A stretch of 64,000 nt of DNA from Lytechinus pictus (lineage: Eukaryota; Echinodermata; Echinoidea; Temnopleuroida; Toxopneustidae): contig NC_087262.1 of assembly GCF_037042905.1 (NCBI RefSeq), forward strand, positions 8,201,001-8,265,000, in the 5' to 3' direction. A model generated the notes under the pieces. That model worked only from the letters and a program-made list of their open reading frames with translations, was not told where the DNA came from and did not search any database. The position numbers and the translations under genes are program-made. Shown here one piece after another: positions 33,501 to 43,669 of the stretch (the stretch's first letter is position 1; the number at the start of each line of letters is the position of its first letter).

Positions 33501-36500
33501 TGGCATACTCTTGGTTGCACTGAGGACCTGTTGATACAAAAATATGAATTACATTGCATAAATATCTTGTCCGGGGCAAATAATGAGATGATCATTATCC
33601 AGCGGTCACTAGTATGTAGGGGAAAAAATGCCACCCTTACCATTCCTACCAAAGGTGACATTATAATTACATCTAAAATGCATTTTACTCAAAGTTATGA
33701 GCTAACGGATCTTGGAATAACATCAATCTACATTAACGAAAGTATTGGCCACTATAGGCAAGCCAGATTGTGTTTTCTATAGCAGCTAGTCATCAATCTC
33801 GTTTGACGTTTACCAAGTATTTTAAGTGAGATTGTTATTTTGCCCAGCACAATCATGACAACCAATATAGTTAAACGTACCATTCGTTTCACTGCAATGA
33901 CTATCACAAGCTTCAGCTTTGTTGACCAGACATTCATCTGAAAGAATAAAAAAAACATCAAACGGGAAAATGTAGTCATTTTACAAGATGAATACACTTT
34001 TGATATCAGGCAAACAACATTCCCTGGACTATCATTATATCAATGCTAAAGGTTGTACAAGCTGATGTTATTTTTTTTTAATTCAAACTATGGTTGACGT
34101 AGATCATGAGTTGACAGAGTCATACTCCCATAAATCTGGTATAAATAAATTAATCCTCCAAAATAATTGCATTTTCTTTCGTTCTTCTATATTTTCACTA
34201 GGGCTGTGGTCACGCACATCCCCCAAACTATCATTTCAAAAGGACATGATATCATGGCTGATATGATTCATCTTTTACAACCAGAATCTATATCCGCCAT
34301 TATCTAAACTTGTTGAATACCGGTAATTTACTTCACATAGCCAATGGCTCCATACATAATTTCATCTAAGATTGTATAATTAAATGATAATAATAACGAA
34401 TGATGATAGTGTGTGCACAAATTATATATTTTGGGATAAAATATAGAGTTCAAGGAAGGATATTTTACCGAACACTCCAGAGGGCCACCGAAGTTTGGAG
34501 GTTCCCCTCGTGCCACTCCTGAAGTCCACCCATTCGGCTACGTTCCCACAGTAGGTGAATGTGCAATCATTGGCTATCGTCTGGATATACGTCACATTCA
34601 GTATCTCATTCCATAAGTGCACGTGACTCAGCTGGCCCAGGAAACCAAGGCTGTGATTGGTCAAATGATGTATCATGTGACCTATTGTCAGATCACCACC
34701 GGCTTTGAGGTGATCAGCGATGGGAAGTTGGTTGTTACCTCCCCTCCGGATGCCATTCTTGTAGAGGGTCCACGATCCATCTGGAAGTGGGTAAATAATA
34801 TGATATTCTATTATTTTAATTATTCATGAAACTGCCCAATAGACACTGAAGGGCCATGGGCAGACAAAAATTCCTGGGGTCAAATCATTGTAAACTCTCA
34901 ATAGCTCGCCTTCCCAAAGCCTTTTGCCGGAAAGTTCGACACCACAGGAACTGCCATTCGAAATTTATCTTGTGCCAAATATAATTATAGACAGAATAGA
35001 AGCAGTGCTGTCATTATGATTTATCACAGCAGCTACTATGAAATCATTTCTTGTACTTTCAATAGACCATAATTTATTGTTACAGCCCCATTTTCCCCTT
35101 GCCCGTGTCCCCACCCTTAAAATATCGCGTTGCTATAATCATGAGTTTGACTTCAAATCCAAGGATTTTATTTTTCTTTAACGATGAAACTGCACATATC
35201 TTGTAAACATTGTTGACCGGAATAAGCGATTTCCATAACTTGCCCTCAAAACTTAATACATTGTCTTAGGCAAATTTTCACCAAGAGACTATGAATATTT
35301 TGTGACCAAACGATGTTCTGTACTTCTGATACCTTTATCCCATGTGACTGTGTTGACTAGAATAAGTGATTTATATGGGCGTGTCCTGGATTCATTGCCT
35401 TAAGAGCTGGAAAAATGCATCAAGAACATGTTAAGACAATATATCACCAGTCTGTATATACACATTTTCTGTTTTTGTTTATGGTAACTCATGTAGGAAC
35501 TCGACAGGGCAGCTTTTGCTGGTAAACGCCAAGCTGGTATATAACCAATTACCTAGAAAACATTTTACGTCTAGTTTTATCAGTTACAGTGGCTGGTCTC
35601 ATAGACGACAGATATTACTCTCGGGGCTTTTTATCAAAGTGAAGACAATGGAAGAGTGGGGATTCGAACTCACAACCTTGCGATTATGAGTCAAATGATC
35701 TAACAACTAGACCACACGACCCATTTTGTGGCCAAACAATATTCTGTAGTTCTGCATGGATTGTTATCTTACCTCTATCCCAGGTGACTGCTACATGGAC
35801 CCACCTGCCGACCTCAAGACCCCAGTTCCTTGCTCTCTGCGGCCTGTTCCCGCCAATACCGATGATGAAATCGTTGCCGATGTTGATGTGGAACTGATTC
35901 TCCATCCCGACGGAGTAAGCCATCAGAATGGGTTCATGCCTGGTAACCTGAATGCACGCAAATTGGGACCAAAGGGGAACACTTCTGATAAGCATATGTA
36001 TCACTTACATCACAATTCTGTTTTATTGGATTTTGCTCTGATTTTTATGATTTTTACTGTCTTTTCCGTGATTCACTTATTTTCCGTATAGCGGACAAAT
36101 GAATATGACAAATACGTTCGTTCTCATAAACCTGGTGGGTGTTTCACAAAGCTGTTTGTAAAGTTACGCACAACTTTACGCACGACTAGAACATGTTCTT
36201 AGGTCATAAATCAATTCTACAGGGAAATCACATAGCACAAGTAAGGATCACCAGTCAGTGCGTAAAGTCATTCGTATTTTACGTACAGCTTTATGAAACA
36301 CCCACCTGTAGTTGGTCCATGTTCTAATACAGGAAAATACTTACATTTTGTTCTACATTGATCCAGGCAGTGACTGTGAATGCTTCAAAGAGAGGCATAT
36401 TCTTGCCAAGGATGATGGCGTAACTCGAAAGATCCTGCCTGAAGTCCAGGCGTGAATCCACCGATTCAGCTTTTGGATCATTACAAGAGAAATAAATAAG

Positions 36501-38018
36501 AATTAATATTCATTCAAACAGAGATTACAGATAAGCATTATCAATGGCGGTATATCAGTTTTATCTCTATGTCAGCAAGTAAGGATGACACGAAAATAAA
36601 TGGTTTTAAGGGGGTACCCAGATATTCAATATGAATCAATTAAATGTATTTCTTTAATGCAAAAAATATCTAAAACAATTTAGACATTTTTTCCGAAAGT
36701 ATCCCCTAAAAATGAATAAAATAGTAAAGATGCAATAGTAGTTTTTGAGAGATGTTCAACATCTTTTAATGATATTTTATTACACAAAAATGCCTAAAAG
36801 AGAATTTGTACTGATATCTAAAAATTGTCAAAAAAAAAGTGCATGAAAAAGATATTTAAGAAATCTGGCGCGGCACAATGGTTGCCTGTCTCACGACCAT
36901 CTGGGCAAAACGAATTTTTGGAGTATGTCTGTTCAAGATGTCTATTTCGAACAATAAATCGTGGATTTTCATATTTCGTATTTTCATATTACTTCACCAA
37001 TTTCAATGACAATGTTATTATCATACTTGCTAGAAAATACAATAATCAACTAAGTTTTTGCGACACCTAGTTTACCTCTCTTTTTTAGATAGGGGCCTAC
37101 CCCAAGATGAATTGATTTATCTCACTGTTGTTGTTTTTTCCATAATTCATACCATGTTATTGTAGATTAGCATTCATTCACAACTTGTTCGATGCAAACA
37201 TAAATATAATAAAAAATATATATAGATTATATATATAGAATATATATAAGTGCAAAAATAACAACCTTCCAACATGCTTATACATAAGACAAACTACGTG
37301 ATACTTACTCATGCAAATATTGCTATTCCACTCAAACCCGGTCCCACATTCGCACCAATACCCGGCTGGGGTGTCTGCGCAAGTCGGATACTTGTAAAAT
37401 CCTGCATTGCATTGTAGCTTTCGTAAGGCCACAGCTGTTGAGAGATTGGAGAAATGATATGTTGAATGATATGCATAGACAATTTACATTCATATACATC
37501 AAAACGCATGTGGTTAATGATATTACGTTGGAAATGGGACGAATTTTCACGAGAATGAAGGGTGATTTAAAACATTGCAAGATTCATTTAGTATAGAGAG
37601 GTTTTTTTTATCACTACGTGAACTTTACTTAAATATATGAATCAAATAATTTGGTATTTAAGGGTAGAGAATTGGTAGTCAAAGTACTAGGCTGGCTTTT
37701 CCATTCATGAAAATTGTCATTGTTACTTGAAGTTCAGTATCACTGACATGATATTTTCACTTATCTGTTTCCGTAAAAAAGCGAGTAGTTGTCATGATTT
37801 TCCGTTTGACTCTGAAGGAAATATAGGAATTTCGAGCCACCTTCGTGACAACTTAATGACAATTCCCCCCCCCCCCTCCCACAACAAAGGCAGATACTTT
37901 CATACAGACATAACACATTGACAGCCATGGAAACAGTCAAGTATCACTTACCAAATGCTGAAGACTGATGAATAAAGGCAGATATTGAGGCCAGCAATAG
38001 AACAATCACTCTCCACAT
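17656..38018 (-). CDS. Adhesion GPCR: EGF, pentraxin/LamG, HormR, GAIN, 7TM, PDZ tail
   Basis: Surface receptor of the adhesion (B2) GPCR family. 24 exons, all phases consistent, 3273 nt, about 1090 residues: 38018-37952, 37434-37309, 36469-36345, 35947-35773, 34780-34469, 33937-33881, 33527-33432, 32987-32884, 32184-31942, 31184-30977, 30514-30365, 29044-28884, 28183-28134, 27843-27723, 25539-25430, 24715-24616, 24086-23924, 23112-23046, 22112-22052, 21377-21292, 20810-20684, 19873-19662, 18690-18438, 17754-17656. The ATG opens a signal peptide (MWRVIVLLLASISAFIHQSS). Order: signal peptide 1-20, EGF-like 31-63, pentraxin/LamG 70-260, EGF fragment 269-290, HormR 290-345, GAIN 355-665 with GPS 617-653, 7TM 675-912, tail to 1090. 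Only the exon 12 acceptor is doubtful: phase needs CAAG|TT, although a CAG lies 5 bases upstream. A single pentraxin domain suggests ADGRD-like or ADGRG-like relatives, but the subfamily is not settled. Confidence 0.93.
18788..18927. mobile_element. 140 bp near-perfect hairpin element
   Basis: ACATTTACTCCACGGCGGCC then GTACGGTGAGTCGAAAACAG pairs with the reverse strand at 18870-18927 over about 55 bp. The loop is about 30 bases. It lies in the intron between GPCR exons 22 and 23. It is a small MITE or hairpin repeat. Confidence 0.8.
21440..21770. repeat. Degenerate GTGTGAACA/TGTTCACA repeat in a GPCR intron
   Basis: Imperfect copies of ACACTGTG/CACAGTGTGTTC-type phrases in both directions. 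The same flavour recurs at 45826-46015. This is probably a MITE family. Confidence 0.5.
23603..23815 (+). mobile_element. tRNA-derived SINE
   Basis: The head GGAGGCGCGATAGCTCAGTC then GGTAAAGCGGGGG contains a good Pol III A box (TAGCTCAGTCGG), but the B box is decayed. It is followed by a body and an (ACC)n tail (CACCACCACCACC). It lies within a GPCR intron, antisense to the gene. Confidence 0.75.
24796..24940. mobile_element. 145 bp MITE with CCCCGTA termini
   Basis: CCCCGTAGCTTAAAAGGTAT... pairs imperfectly with ...GTAACTTTTATGTAACGGGG. Paired internal blocks TTTGCCATCCAATAGTAAC and GTTACCGTTGGATGGC. It lies in a GPCR intron. Confidence 0.65.
26722..26792. repeat. (TA)n microsatellite
   Basis: About 35 TA units directly abut the tRNA-bearing repeat at 26793. 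A second (TA)n run at 27494-27530 abuts its other end, and another lies at 26604-26632. Confidence 0.97.
26918..26989 (+). tRNA. tRNA-like gene, apparent UCA anticodon, copy 1
   Basis: Folds as a full cloverleaf of 71 bases plus discriminator A. Acceptor GTCTCTG/CAGAGAC is 7 of 7 pairs; the D stem GTCT pairs with AGGC; the anticodon stem CCGGC/GCTGG surrounds loop GTTCAAA; the T arm CCGGG-TTCGATT-CCCGG is perfect. With U33 in place the anticodon is UCA, which reads UGA. The body resembles tRNA-Glu/Asp, not the long-armed tRNA-Sec. A box TGGTCTAGTGG and B box GGTTCGATTCC are canonical. G32 is unusual. It could be a true tRNA, a pseudogene or a SINE head. Confidence 0.75.
26990..26995 (+). terminator. 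Pol III terminator after tRNA-like copy 1
   Basis: Six Ts start immediately after the discriminator base. The same run follows copy 2 at 27395-27400 and copy 3 at 40227. Confidence 0.75.
27323..27394 (+). tRNA. tRNA-like gene, apparent UCA anticodon, copy 2
   Basis: Identical to copy 1 over the whole cloverleaf, 405 bp downstream in the tandem repeat, and again followed by a T6 run. Identity of both the gene and its flanks points to recent duplication or homogenisation. Confidence 0.75.
27723..32184 (-). other. GAIN domain exons 9-14 with degenerate GPS
   Basis: Exons 9-11 give the helical subdomain A (LTYLERLYNSTSS, then an AVELLNVMEKFVNLFARSF block). Exons 12-14 give the beta-rich subdomain B (NSVVITTGVFAEIDVHDAF, PIEVNFKF). 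The GPS should read C.W...W...GC...C.C.HL(S/T). Here it is CVAI, NNWRW, then TCFYDQLGTFAV. The first and third Cys remain, the second and fourth are lost, and the cleavage triad is QLG. The FAV that follows keeps the shape of a tethered agonist. Confidence 0.85.
29427..29726 (+). other. Open frame of 99 codons in a GPCR intron, not supported as a gene
   Basis: The translation has no recognisable motif and there are no splice or promoter signals nearby. The rest of the 29.05-30.36 kb intron is AT-rich, with a short block at 30090-30310 where TGCAAAACGTGC-like phrases recur. Confidence 0.15.
35480..35725 (-). mobile_element. tRNA-derived SINE
   Basis: On the minus strand, GGGTCGTGTGGTCTAGTTGT then TAGATCATTTGACTCATAAT forms a tRNA-like head with A box TGGTCTAGTTG and B box AGTTCGAATCC. 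A body runs toward 35480. It lies in a GPCR intron in the same orientation as the gene. Confidence 0.75.
36134..36306. mobile_element. 173 bp MITE with GGTGGGTGTTTCA termini
   Basis: GGTGGGTGTTTCACAAAGCT and its mate AGCTTTATGAAACACCCACC are terminal inverted repeats. The interior carries TTACGCACAACTTTACGC and a reverse mate. It lies in the intron between GPCR exons 3 and 4. A related terminal phrase (GGTGTTTCATAAAAGTTGTC) occurs at 48378. Confidence 0.8.
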
Positions 38019-38099
38019 TTTCTCTTTTCACAGCTAAAACTATAGATTTGCCGCCTGTAGTAAACACACAATCGGTGACCTTTCCAAGAGGTTTTCCTG

Positions 38100-39849
38100 T
38101 TTGGTGTAACACAGCGGATGCTTCACTTGAAGGAAGGTTACCTGTGTAAGAAACAAGCCGAACTTTAACTGTAAAATTAGCTAATTAAAACCTTTAATTG
38201 GCGATAAGCTTCCTTTCAGTAATCTCTCTCTCCCTCTCTTCATATCTATCTCTCTCTGTATATTTTGTCCGTCTCCTCTTTTTGTATCTACCTAGCTGAT
38301 TTTTTATATAAAACAGAGAAGAGTTGCAATTAAAATGATTTTCGAGGAAATTCAAGCAGTTGCAATCGTATTGGTATCGAACCTTTAATCTCGAGCTATC
38401 GATATATCAGCAACCATTCATCCCGTTGAAATGTAATAGTTCATAATTCAATCAATCCACCACTGCAACAAACTATTCTGGATACCAAAAGCAGTGGGAG
38501 ATATAAACAGGAACAACTCTTGTATGGCTCGCGCCTTGTATACATTATATTATACATCTAATGTCATAAAACGAGTCCACATTACTGAGGTCGTTAGTAC
38601 GAATTATCCACAATGACCAAATTAGAGCTCCAGCAGTACATACTGTTAAAGCTTTTTAGACGGTGTCGAGTGTGAGTTATTGTAATTTTTCCATATAGGT
38701 ACCTCCATGATCTTACTACACACGATAAAAAAAAAAAGACTTGTGTCCGAATTAACAGATTAGTTGGCTACGATTTTGTTTCGCAACATTATGAAAACCA
38801 CTTTGTTTGATTTAGTCTTATCTCAAAAGAACGAATTGTCATAATACTTTATTTTATGTCAGTAAGACCATGAGCAGATATGGATGTTAGGCAAATATAA
38901 TTCCTGGTCATGTGCATGCCCTCAACCAATCATGTGATTCGCTTTGATTCCAACCATGTTTAATATAAAAATTGCTATACACTGAACTCCATCTTTGCAT
39001 TGTGAATCTTGAGATGTGTGTGATGTATGTATGAAACCGTGGTTTTCCAGTAGGTCCCCGGTATGTGTGCGGACCAATGGCAATGCCTTGCTGCTGTGAA
39101 GTAAGTGTTAAATGTAATTTAAGATCGACGGCGTATGCTACGTTTTGCCTCAGGTAGAAAGGGATCTTCTATTATAGGATCGATGTCGGGAGTACAGCCA
39201 AGGAAACTGTGGCACAGAGGATGAATAAACCAATTGAATAGAGATACAAAAATGTGTGAGAGTCATGCAGGGTTGAAGAACATTTGAGGGAGGAAGTATT
39301 TAGTAGAGTCACTGGGGAGGGAAAATTCAAAGACAAAAATTGACAAAGATGACTGTCTAGAGATAAACGCAAAGAGAAGCGCACATGCGCAGTTTTCATT
39401 TATTCTTTACACGGCCAATTATTCGAATTCAAAAATCATTGAATCGAGCACCGGATCTTGGGCACACTCAAACACCTACGCACGCACACACACCTCAAAG
39501 ACAGAGAGTGAGTTACATTAAATAAAACATGAAATGATATTTTTAAAATGGTCATAAGAAATCAAATTACAGTTGAAAACTCCACAACCTTCCAAAAAAA
39601 TGTTGCGGGTGTTTCCTCTTATTTATTTATTTTTTATTTTGTTCACATTAACGATGTATTTTTTTTATTATTATTCCTCCTCATTTTCTTTTTCTTTCTT
39701 TCGTTTCAAATAGAGAGAATCCACCCCTCCAAAGAGCGTAATATTGGTTCCCGACCCTAGCTGGATCTCGTCATTCCCATTAGTGATACATTTCTTCTTT
39801 TCTCTCTGCCTTTTTTATAGCCTTTGTCTTTTTCTTTATAGTGTTTGAT

Positions 39850-39850
<1 letters not shown>
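38100..39850. other. Upstream region of the GPCR gene, no gene seen
   Basis: 38019-38140 is the likely 5' UTR. Beyond it lie CT-rich and AT-rich stretches and a T-rich block at 39620-39720. No TATA-like core promoter could be assigned with confidence. Confidence 0.35.
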
Positions 39851-39880
<30 letters not shown>

Positions 39881-39885
<5 letters not shown>

Positions 39886-40390
39886 AGCTACGCCTACCAA
39901 TGTTCTCTTCATCCATTTCTTTCACACAATATTTAAATAAAAGAGTTGCCAAAGCTGTTGTACATGTATAACTTCACACATTTGTATACTTTCTCCCATA
40001 CGTGTACTGTATCAAAGCAATACCTTTGACCCAGCTGAGGCATGGCGGCTTGTCATTGTTCAAAATCCACCTTCACCCGACAAAGGAAATTAGAATTTGT
40101 ATAGTGTCGAAAATCTGTCGGTCAATCGGATCGGGTCGCCCTTGCCACTAACCCGTCTATGTGGTCTAGTGGTTAAGGCACCGGCGTTCAAAGCTGGGGG
40201 CCCGGGTTCGATTCCCGGCAGAGACATTTTTTCGGCATCACCAATTTTTCCAAAGGGTAGATAGCTCTGGGGAACCTTGATTTAAGCTACGCCTACCATT
40301 GTTCTCTTCATCCATTTCTTTCACACAATATTTAAATAAAAGAGTTGCCAAAGCTGTTGTACATGTATAACTTCACACAAAATTATATAT
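39881..40390 (+). repeat. Second locus of the tRNA-bearing unit, 1.25 copies, permuted
   Basis: It begins within the unit at TTTAAGCTACGCCTACC, directly after a (TA)n run (39855-39880). It passes through the rest of the unit and the tRNA-like copy, meets the same phrase again about 399 bp later, and ends in AT repeats. Because the breakpoints differ from those at 26793-27493, the copies are circular permutations of one another. Confidence 0.85.
40155..40226 (+). tRNA. tRNA-like gene, apparent UCA anticodon, copy 3
   Basis: Same cloverleaf as copies 1 and 2, but the 5' acceptor strand reads GTCTATG against CAGAGAC, so one of seven pairs is lost. Boxes A and B, the anticodon loop GTTCAAA and the T-run terminator are kept. 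The mismatch suggests the start of decay. Confidence 0.65.
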
Positions 40391-40399
40391 ATACAGAGA

Positions 40400-41322
40400 G
40401 AGAGAGAGGGAGAGAGCAGAATCCCGCCACAAGACTTTGCTTCTAGGGTCTTATGCCTTCATCTATAAAGATATATCTTTATAACATACTGATTCGATAT
40501 GAATTTATTTATACATAAATGAAGATTTTTTTTTTAAATGGAAGAAAATTAATGTTCACATTAATGAAATACAAAATAAAACATGATTAAATACAATGTG
40601 GTCTGTACAGCTTTCTACTGTAGATATGAACAGGGTAGCGTTATCTGAAAGCGTATTTTGAACGAGTTTTTATTGCCAAATCGCTCTCAGCCAATCATCT
40701 TCATGGGTTATCGCAGCTTATTTCAGTGTTTTTAGTGAATATTTGTGGTGAAGGGCTTGGTGAAACACTCAGCAGTGTGTTGGATTTCAGAAACTTTTTA
40801 CCGTGAATGCCGTATAAGCTCGTAGTAAGTGAGGTACGGGATTCGCTTATGATTCTTCCCGTAATGATTTGAAAATTTTGTTTTGATCGTAATCGCAACT
40901 ATAGTTGCATTAGATAAATCATGGAATATACCCATTAATATTCTTTTTGTATTTATGGAGTTTTGAAAAGAACTCTTCCGCCCAAATAATCTGTGGAATA
41001 ATAACTTGTAAATATGTAGGAAAAATATGTTGGTTTGAATGATGACATCATGGTACAATGTATATCCACAGGGAGACATACCCACGTTATATACCCACAT
41101 TATACCTACATACCCACATTTTACCCAGAAAAAGATTATCAACTGATCAACAGGGTAAAAACGAAGGAATATAACATTTCAATCACCGCGTAAATCTACA
41201 CTCGATAGTAGACAGCAACTCTTTTTGCGCACTGTGTTAATGGCATGCTCTATACGGAGTTAAGTTTCCCGTTCCGTCGTGTATTTCAGTAACTGCCCGT
41301 GAATCATGCAAATGTTCGAACA

Positions 41323-41368
<46 letters not shown>

Positions 41369-42395
41369 ACCCTCACACATATATACATATATATGAAATA
41401 TATATTTATATGCATGTATGTGTCTGTATGTATGTATACAGTATATTATATAAATATCATAAAGGTTTAGCGATTATCTATATACGTTGATATGATTTCA
41501 AAGTCCCGAGGCCCTAAATGTGTGATAATATTTTGGTAACATTTCTATACGGTTGATATTTATAGCTTATGCATGCATATCTAAAGAGTGAAAAATGAAC
41601 AAAAAACTATTTTGAACACGATCATTACTTGTATATAATTATAATTCATCGAAAGGAATTGTCTATTCGAACTTATTGCTGCTTCGTAAAACTGCTGTCA
41701 AACATGTAGCCATAATCAAATCAAACTTGTTGTCATCTCCACATGCAATTATTATACCAAGTATTTCTTCATCTATTGACGCAGTGGTATTTCAGTGTGC
41801 GTTCATGTAGGAAATGTTGGGTTTTGGCTGAAAGCTTATTCGGATCATGTTCCTCCATAATCGAATTTTCTCCGTGTGAATGGAAATGAGATGGGTTGCC
41901 ACCTATGATAAGCGTCTCAATATGTATCCTAGATCAAAATAGGCATGAGCATTTCAGCGTGTCTGACGCGGTGTTATAGGGTGTAAATAGGGCGTTGAAA
42001 GGGTTTTAGACACGGGGAATGATGGAAGAGGGGAGGGGGACACTGTATGTGTGTGGGTGCCTGTGTGTGTGTTGGTTTGTGTCTCACATGTTCCGACCTA
42101 CTTTTGGAATTGATGCCAATGAAAGAACACAAACGATTTACTGGAAGTATGGGACTGTCATTAGTCTACAGTCTGTCTCGGCGTCTTAATGTGTCGTAGC
42201 CGACATGGGAGACATGGTTTGAAAAACTATTTTTATAGCGAGTTTCGGGGGTAGATTCCTACCATGAATAGCTCCATGTTCTTAATATCTGCGATGTCTA
42301 CCCTTGAGATAGATATGATCACATCTACAAAATCTCTTTTATCTAATATGGTGTGGGCGTATTTTGTCGTAACAGCCTAACCGGTCAGGGTTGTG
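40400..42395. other. No gene seen; AT-rich, (TA)n and short repeats
   Basis: Contains a (GA)n tract at 40396-40415, a short TACCCACATTATACC-type tandem at 41075-41120, and a (TA)n run at 41320-41362 with TATG-rich flanks. No exon-like frame. Confidence 0.4.
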
Positions 42396-42399
42396 TTTG

Positions 42400-42600
42400 A
42401 GAGGAGGAAGAAGAATAAGATAGACAAAACTAAGAAGAAGAGGTATTAGAAGAGAGAAAAAGAAGAAGGAAAAGAAGAAGAGGAGGAAGAAGAAGATGAA
42501 GAAGAAGGAGAAGAAGAAGAACAGAAAAGAGGAAGAAGAAGGAGGAGGAGAAGAAGAAAAAGTAGAAGAGAGAAGAAGAAGAAGGAGGAGGAGGAAGAAT
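42400..42600. repeat. 200 bp polypurine tract (GAA/GAG)n
   Basis: Almost pure A/G on the plus strand with AAGAAGAAG/GAGGAGGAG phrasing and very few pyrimidines. Such a tract can form triplex (H-DNA). Confidence 0.9.
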
Positions 42601-43044
42601 GTCAGGGTATTGGTATATGGCAGGTAGATTAAGGGAATCCTGTATGTATTTATTGCACTGGTGGTATAATTTTTTTAAGAAAACGAAGGAAGAGAACTGG
42701 ATACAAATTGAAGGTGTCGGAGTGGTTGACTCATATCATCGTCACAAACTCACCTGAACCGTTCACACACCTACTTGGTCACGCCACTGGATATGCACAT
42801 TTATTGAATTGCTTGCCCCCTGATAAAATGGGTAAATAGTAAGTCCTGGAAGTCAAAATAAAATCAAGTAACTTAACTCCATTTGTGAAAGACTGGAGAG
42901 TTGTTTTTATTGCGATTAGAGGACGGAATCAAAATTTCACGCTAAAATTTTGTAAAACCACCCCATGCATGCAAAGAAGAAATACCGAAAACTTTTCATG
43001 GATGAATTGGACAGCAACAGCTTTAACAAATGCAAATAAAGAAT

Positions 43045-43330
43045 GATATTAATAATTGCTATTTTTTATATAGCGCTTTTCCCATAATGGCCCGAAGCGC
43101 TTTACAACATATTATTACCCCGGTCATCGGATCCTTGCATGCCAGCATACAATGTATACACCTTCTCCACTCCCTAGAGAGTATTCCAACAAGAGTTCCA
43201 AGACTCATTGCTAGGCATACTAAATAGGCTTTTGCACCCTACCGGGTACCCATTTAGCACCTAGGTCGAGAGTGGCAAAGTGTGGATTAACGCCTTGCCA
43301 AAGGACGCTAGACCTTCCAACAAGCCTTGG
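43045..43330 (-). mobile_element. SINE fragment, body only
   Basis: On the minus strand it carries the body seen in the SINE at 57630-57898: CCGGGTACCC, GGGGTAATAAT and the AAGCGCT...AGCGCT end near TATATA. The tRNA head is missing or beyond recognition. Confidence 0.6.
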
Positions 43331-43382
43331 ACAAATTTGTGTACTGAGCTTGTTCAAGAACTCCTTGCCTATCTGCACATTT

Positions 43383-43665
43383 ATGGAGCGTTGTGGCCCA
43401 GTGGATTAGTCTTCTGACTTTAAAAGAGAGAGTCGTGGGTTCGAATCACAGCCATGTCGTAATTTCCTTCGGCAAGAAATTTACCCACATTGTGCTGCAC
43501 TCAACCAAGGTGACGTAGATGGTTACCTGGCAGGAATATATTCCTTGAAATGCCACCGCGCTGTAAAAAGCTGCGGGGCTAAAGCCAGGGTAATAATATC
43601 CGATTGAACGTATGCGGACGCATTCGGAAGTGATGCGCTCTACAAGCATGTTGGCATTATTATTA
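43383..43665 (+). mobile_element. tRNA-derived SINE, near full length
   Basis: The head GAGCGTTGTGGCCCAGTGGA has A box TGGCCCAGTGG and B box GGTTCGAATCA. The body includes GGCAAGAAATTTACCCACAT and CAACCAAGGTGACG, and the 3' end is (ATT)n. The opposite-strand 88-codon ORF lies in this element and is not a gene. Confidence 0.8.
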
Positions 43666-43669
43666 TCTT

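Larger units (their letters stand above)
32884..38018 (-). other. Adhesion GPCR ectodomain exons 1-8
   Basis: Exon 2 carries a Cys-rich EGF-like segment (CNAGFYKYPTC, then GYWCECGTGFEWNSNIC). Exons 3-5 form a pentraxin/LamG fold: LDFRQDLSSYAIILG, AFTVTAWINVEQN, GRWVHVAVTWDR, GSWTLYKNGIRRGG, GFLGQLSHVHLWNEIL and the closing CGNVAEWVDF. Exon 6 begins DECLVNKAEACDSHC, a calcium-binding-EGF-like start that is cut short. Exons 7-8 form the hormone-receptor domain: CNQEYAKNTLWPRTPTG, CPGISSGEANRMC, GIWMETNFSTC. Intron phase 1 flanks several modules, typical of shuffled extracellular domains. Confidence 0.9.
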
